Shown here: piece by piece, positions 12,712 through 14,273 of the stretch
How the letters are laid out: each line of letters starts with the position of its first letter
Numbering within the stretch: the stretch's first letter is position 1
NCBI GenBank assembly: GCA_021323815.1
Contig: JAJPKG010000245.1
Location: 1 to 14,273 of the forward strand
Source of the DNA: Pseudomonadota bacterium
Lineage (GTDB): Bacteria > Chloroflexota > Ktedonobacteria > Ktedonobacterales > JACDGC01
Direction of reading: 5' to 3'
DNA length: 14,273 bases
The notes under the pieces: generated by a model
Told to the model about the DNA's origin: nothing
Database searches by the model: none
What the model saw: the letters and a program-made list of their open reading frames with translations, nothing else
Position numbers and translations under genes: made by a program

Positions 12712-14273
12712 ATGCTGTCTTCGCGCCACCGTTCGCGCTTGTTCGTTGTGGCTGCGCTCTTGGCAACGTGCGCGCTTGCCGCTTGCTCGCCGTTGGGCTA
12801 TCCTAGCGCTGCCGCGCCGACAGCGACGCCGGTTCCCACCGATGTGCCCACCGTGACGCCGGTCGTCCCCACCGCAACGCCCATCCAGGCGACGCCCACT
12901 CCCATCATTTCAGCAAACTGCCAAGACGCCCTGGGCGAGCGCGGGCGCATTCTGGACCGCAACGGCGTGGTGCTGGCCTATTCTGTGAAAGACTCCAAAT
13001 CGCCCGGCGGCTGGCGGCGGCGTTATCCTTTCCCTTCCCTATCGCCGATTATTGGCTATTTCAGCCCCATCTATGGCGTCACCGGCATCGAAAAATACTA
13101 TAATCTGACGCTCAGCGGCCAGAGCGCGCAGGACTGCGGTGCCGATGTCTATTTGAGCATCGACACGCGCATCCAGAAGGAACTGGAGCAGGTCTTTGCC
13201 AATCAGGTTGTCGCCGGTCTGTGTCCCGCCAGTTCCACCGGCAGCATCATCGTGGAAGATCCGCGCAACGGGCAGATTCTGGCGATGATCAGCGAACCTT
13301 ATTTCAATGCTGATACGCTGGGCGATATGGACCCCACGCCGGATAACCCGAAAACGACCGTCAGCGCGGAATATTGGAACCAACTGCTGCACGACACCAG
13401 CGGGCAACTGCTGGACCGCCCCTTGCAGGGGCTGTATCCCCCAGGCTCGTCGTTCAAGACACTCTCGCTCATCGCCGCGCTCGACACCGGCAAGCTCAGC
13501 CTGGGTTCAACCTACAGCCAGGCGGAAGCCACGTCATATACCGTCAATGGGTTCACCATCAACAGCAACAACCTGGACGCGTATACTAACGGCCCTGTGC
13601 CGCCCTCTTTCCCGCTGGATCTGCGCCACGCGTATGCGTATAGCGACAATGTGGTGTTCGCTCGCGTCGGCACCACGCTCGGCCCGGACGTGCTGACCAC
13701 GTATGCCCAGCGTTTCGCCATGTCAACGCCCACCAATCTGCAACCCGTGCCGATTGACACCGATGTCAACGCCGCTTCGCCCAGCTATCTCTATCGCTCC
13801 GGCACGCTGGACCCCGTGACGCTGGCGACGACGGCTTTTGGGCAGGGGCAACTCTTTCTGACGCCGCTGACGATGGAGATGATCACCAGCGCGGTCGCCG
13901 CCAACGGCACGCTCTATGCCCCGCGTTTCGCTTTGAAGATTGTCGGTCATGATGTGAACCCCGCGACGGTGCCGAATAACGCGCCCGTCAGCATGGGCCA
14001 GGTGATGTCGGCGCAAACCGCCGGCAATGTGCGCGCCGCCATGCATGATGTCGTCACCTATGGCTCGGTCGGTGCCAGCGGCGGAGTCATCGCCGCCGTG
14101 CAATATTCGTGGGCGGATATTGGCGGCAAGACCGGCACAGCGCAGCTCGCATCCGGATTGCCCCACGCCTGGTTTATCTCGCTCGCGCCGGATGATGCCT
14201 ATGCCGGCGCACATGGCCCAGCGCGGCTGGCGGTCGTCATCATGAAAGAGCGCGCCGGCGAAGGCGCATGCCA
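12712..14273 (+). CDS. class B penicillin-binding transpeptidase with lipoprotein signal, C-terminus beyond the right edge
   Basis: The frame opens at ATG 12712, six bases after GGAGG (12701-12705), and stays open for 520 codons to the edge. The N-terminus has a signal with a lipobox, LAAC at 22-25, followed by a Thr/Pro/Ala-rich linker (~30-65). RGRILDRNGVVLAYS (77-91) is the usual start of a class B PBP. The transpeptidase domain has intact motifs: S246-x-x-K249 in PPGSSFK, S311-D-N313, and K473-T-G475 in GGKTGTAQ. It should cross-link peptidoglycan outside the membrane and bind beta-lactams. The section before the catalytic domain is short (~170 residues), as in PbpA-type proteins. Odd points are the lipid anchor in place of the usual transmembrane helix and four cysteines beyond the lipobox C25 region (C70, C142, C171, C520). 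It is divergent from the KimA gene. Confidence 0.9.
   Translation, partial: MLSSRHRSRLFVVAALLATCALAACSPLGYPSAAAPTATPVPTDVPTVTPVVPTATPIQATPTPIISANCQDALGERGRILDRNGVVLAYSVKDSKSPGGWRRRYPFPSLSPIIGYFSPIYGVTGIEKYYNLTLSGQSAQDCGADVYLSIDTRIQKELEQVFANQVVAGLCPASSTGSIIVEDPRNGQILAMISEPYFNADTLGDMDPTPDNPKTTVSAEYWNQLLHDTSGQLLDRPLQGLYPPGSSFKTLSLIAALDTGKLSLGSTYSQAEATSYTVNGFTINSNNLDAYTNGPVPPSFPLDLRHAYAYSDNVVFARVGTTLGPDVLTTYAQRFAMSTPTNLQPVPIDTDVNAASPSYLYRSGTLDPVTLATTAFGQGQLFLTPLTMEMITSAVAANGTLYAPRFALKIVGHDVNPATVPNNAPVSMGQVMSAQTAGNVRAAMHDVVTYGSVGASGGVIAAVQYSWADIGGKTGTAQLASGLPHAWFISLAPDDAYAGAHGPARLAVVIMKERAGEGAC

Noticed and set aside
1..14273. CRISPR array, tRNA/rRNA genes, insertion sequence ends
   Set aside because: I found no regularly spaced direct repeats, no cloverleaf or rRNA-like stretch, and no transposase-like protein on either strand.

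Overview
The window is about 58% GC by eye, bacterial and chromosomal in character. Several traits suggest a member of the Chloroflexota, possibly Ktedonobacteria-like: Thr/Pro/Ala linkers after a lipoprotein signal, a pentapeptide-repeat protein with a W..YW..GQPW N-terminal segment, and many stand-alone transport and envelope genes on alternating strands. No rRNA or other marker is present, so this placement is inference. The genes are single transcription units or pairs. There is no CRISPR array, tRNA, transposase or integrase.

Left part (1-1843): a translationally coupled minus-strand pair encodes an exported C39-like cysteine peptidase followed by an exported beta-propeller protein that runs off the left edge. 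A strong promoter lies in front of the pair. A roughly 400-base stretch upstream holds nested inverted repeats. Centre-left (1844-4903): a pentapeptide-repeat protein ending in a two-helix ion-channel-like domain converges, with no gap at all, on a minus-strand pair (DUF4037-type nucleotidyltransferase, then a stand-alone AAA/ABC-type ATPase).

Centre (4979-7375): an orphan gene resembling a phage tail baseplate-hub protein carries a C-terminal zinc-ribbon-like segment. It is followed by a 45-residue ribbon-helix-helix-like protein and a two-helix membrane protein. Right-centre (7386-10143): a NiCoT-family Ni/Co transporter on the minus strand has unusual paired palindromes over its promoter. 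Divergent from it are a coiled-coil plus membrane-anchor protein and a six-helix membrane protein, the latter closed by a strong intrinsic terminator.

Right (10159-14273): a KimA-family potassium importer with a long hydrophilic N-terminal extension lies on the minus strand. Divergent from it is a class B penicillin-binding transpeptidase that appears to be lipid-anchored and runs off the right edge.

Functional themes are metal and potassium import, envelope and peptidoglycan work, exported protein pairs, and two phage-flavoured orphans. I do not see one coherent multigene system. The most unusual items are the orphan tail-hub/zinc-ribbon fusion, the paired 20-bp dyads over the NiCoT promoter, the channel with a non-canonical pore loop, and the lipoprotein transpeptidase.
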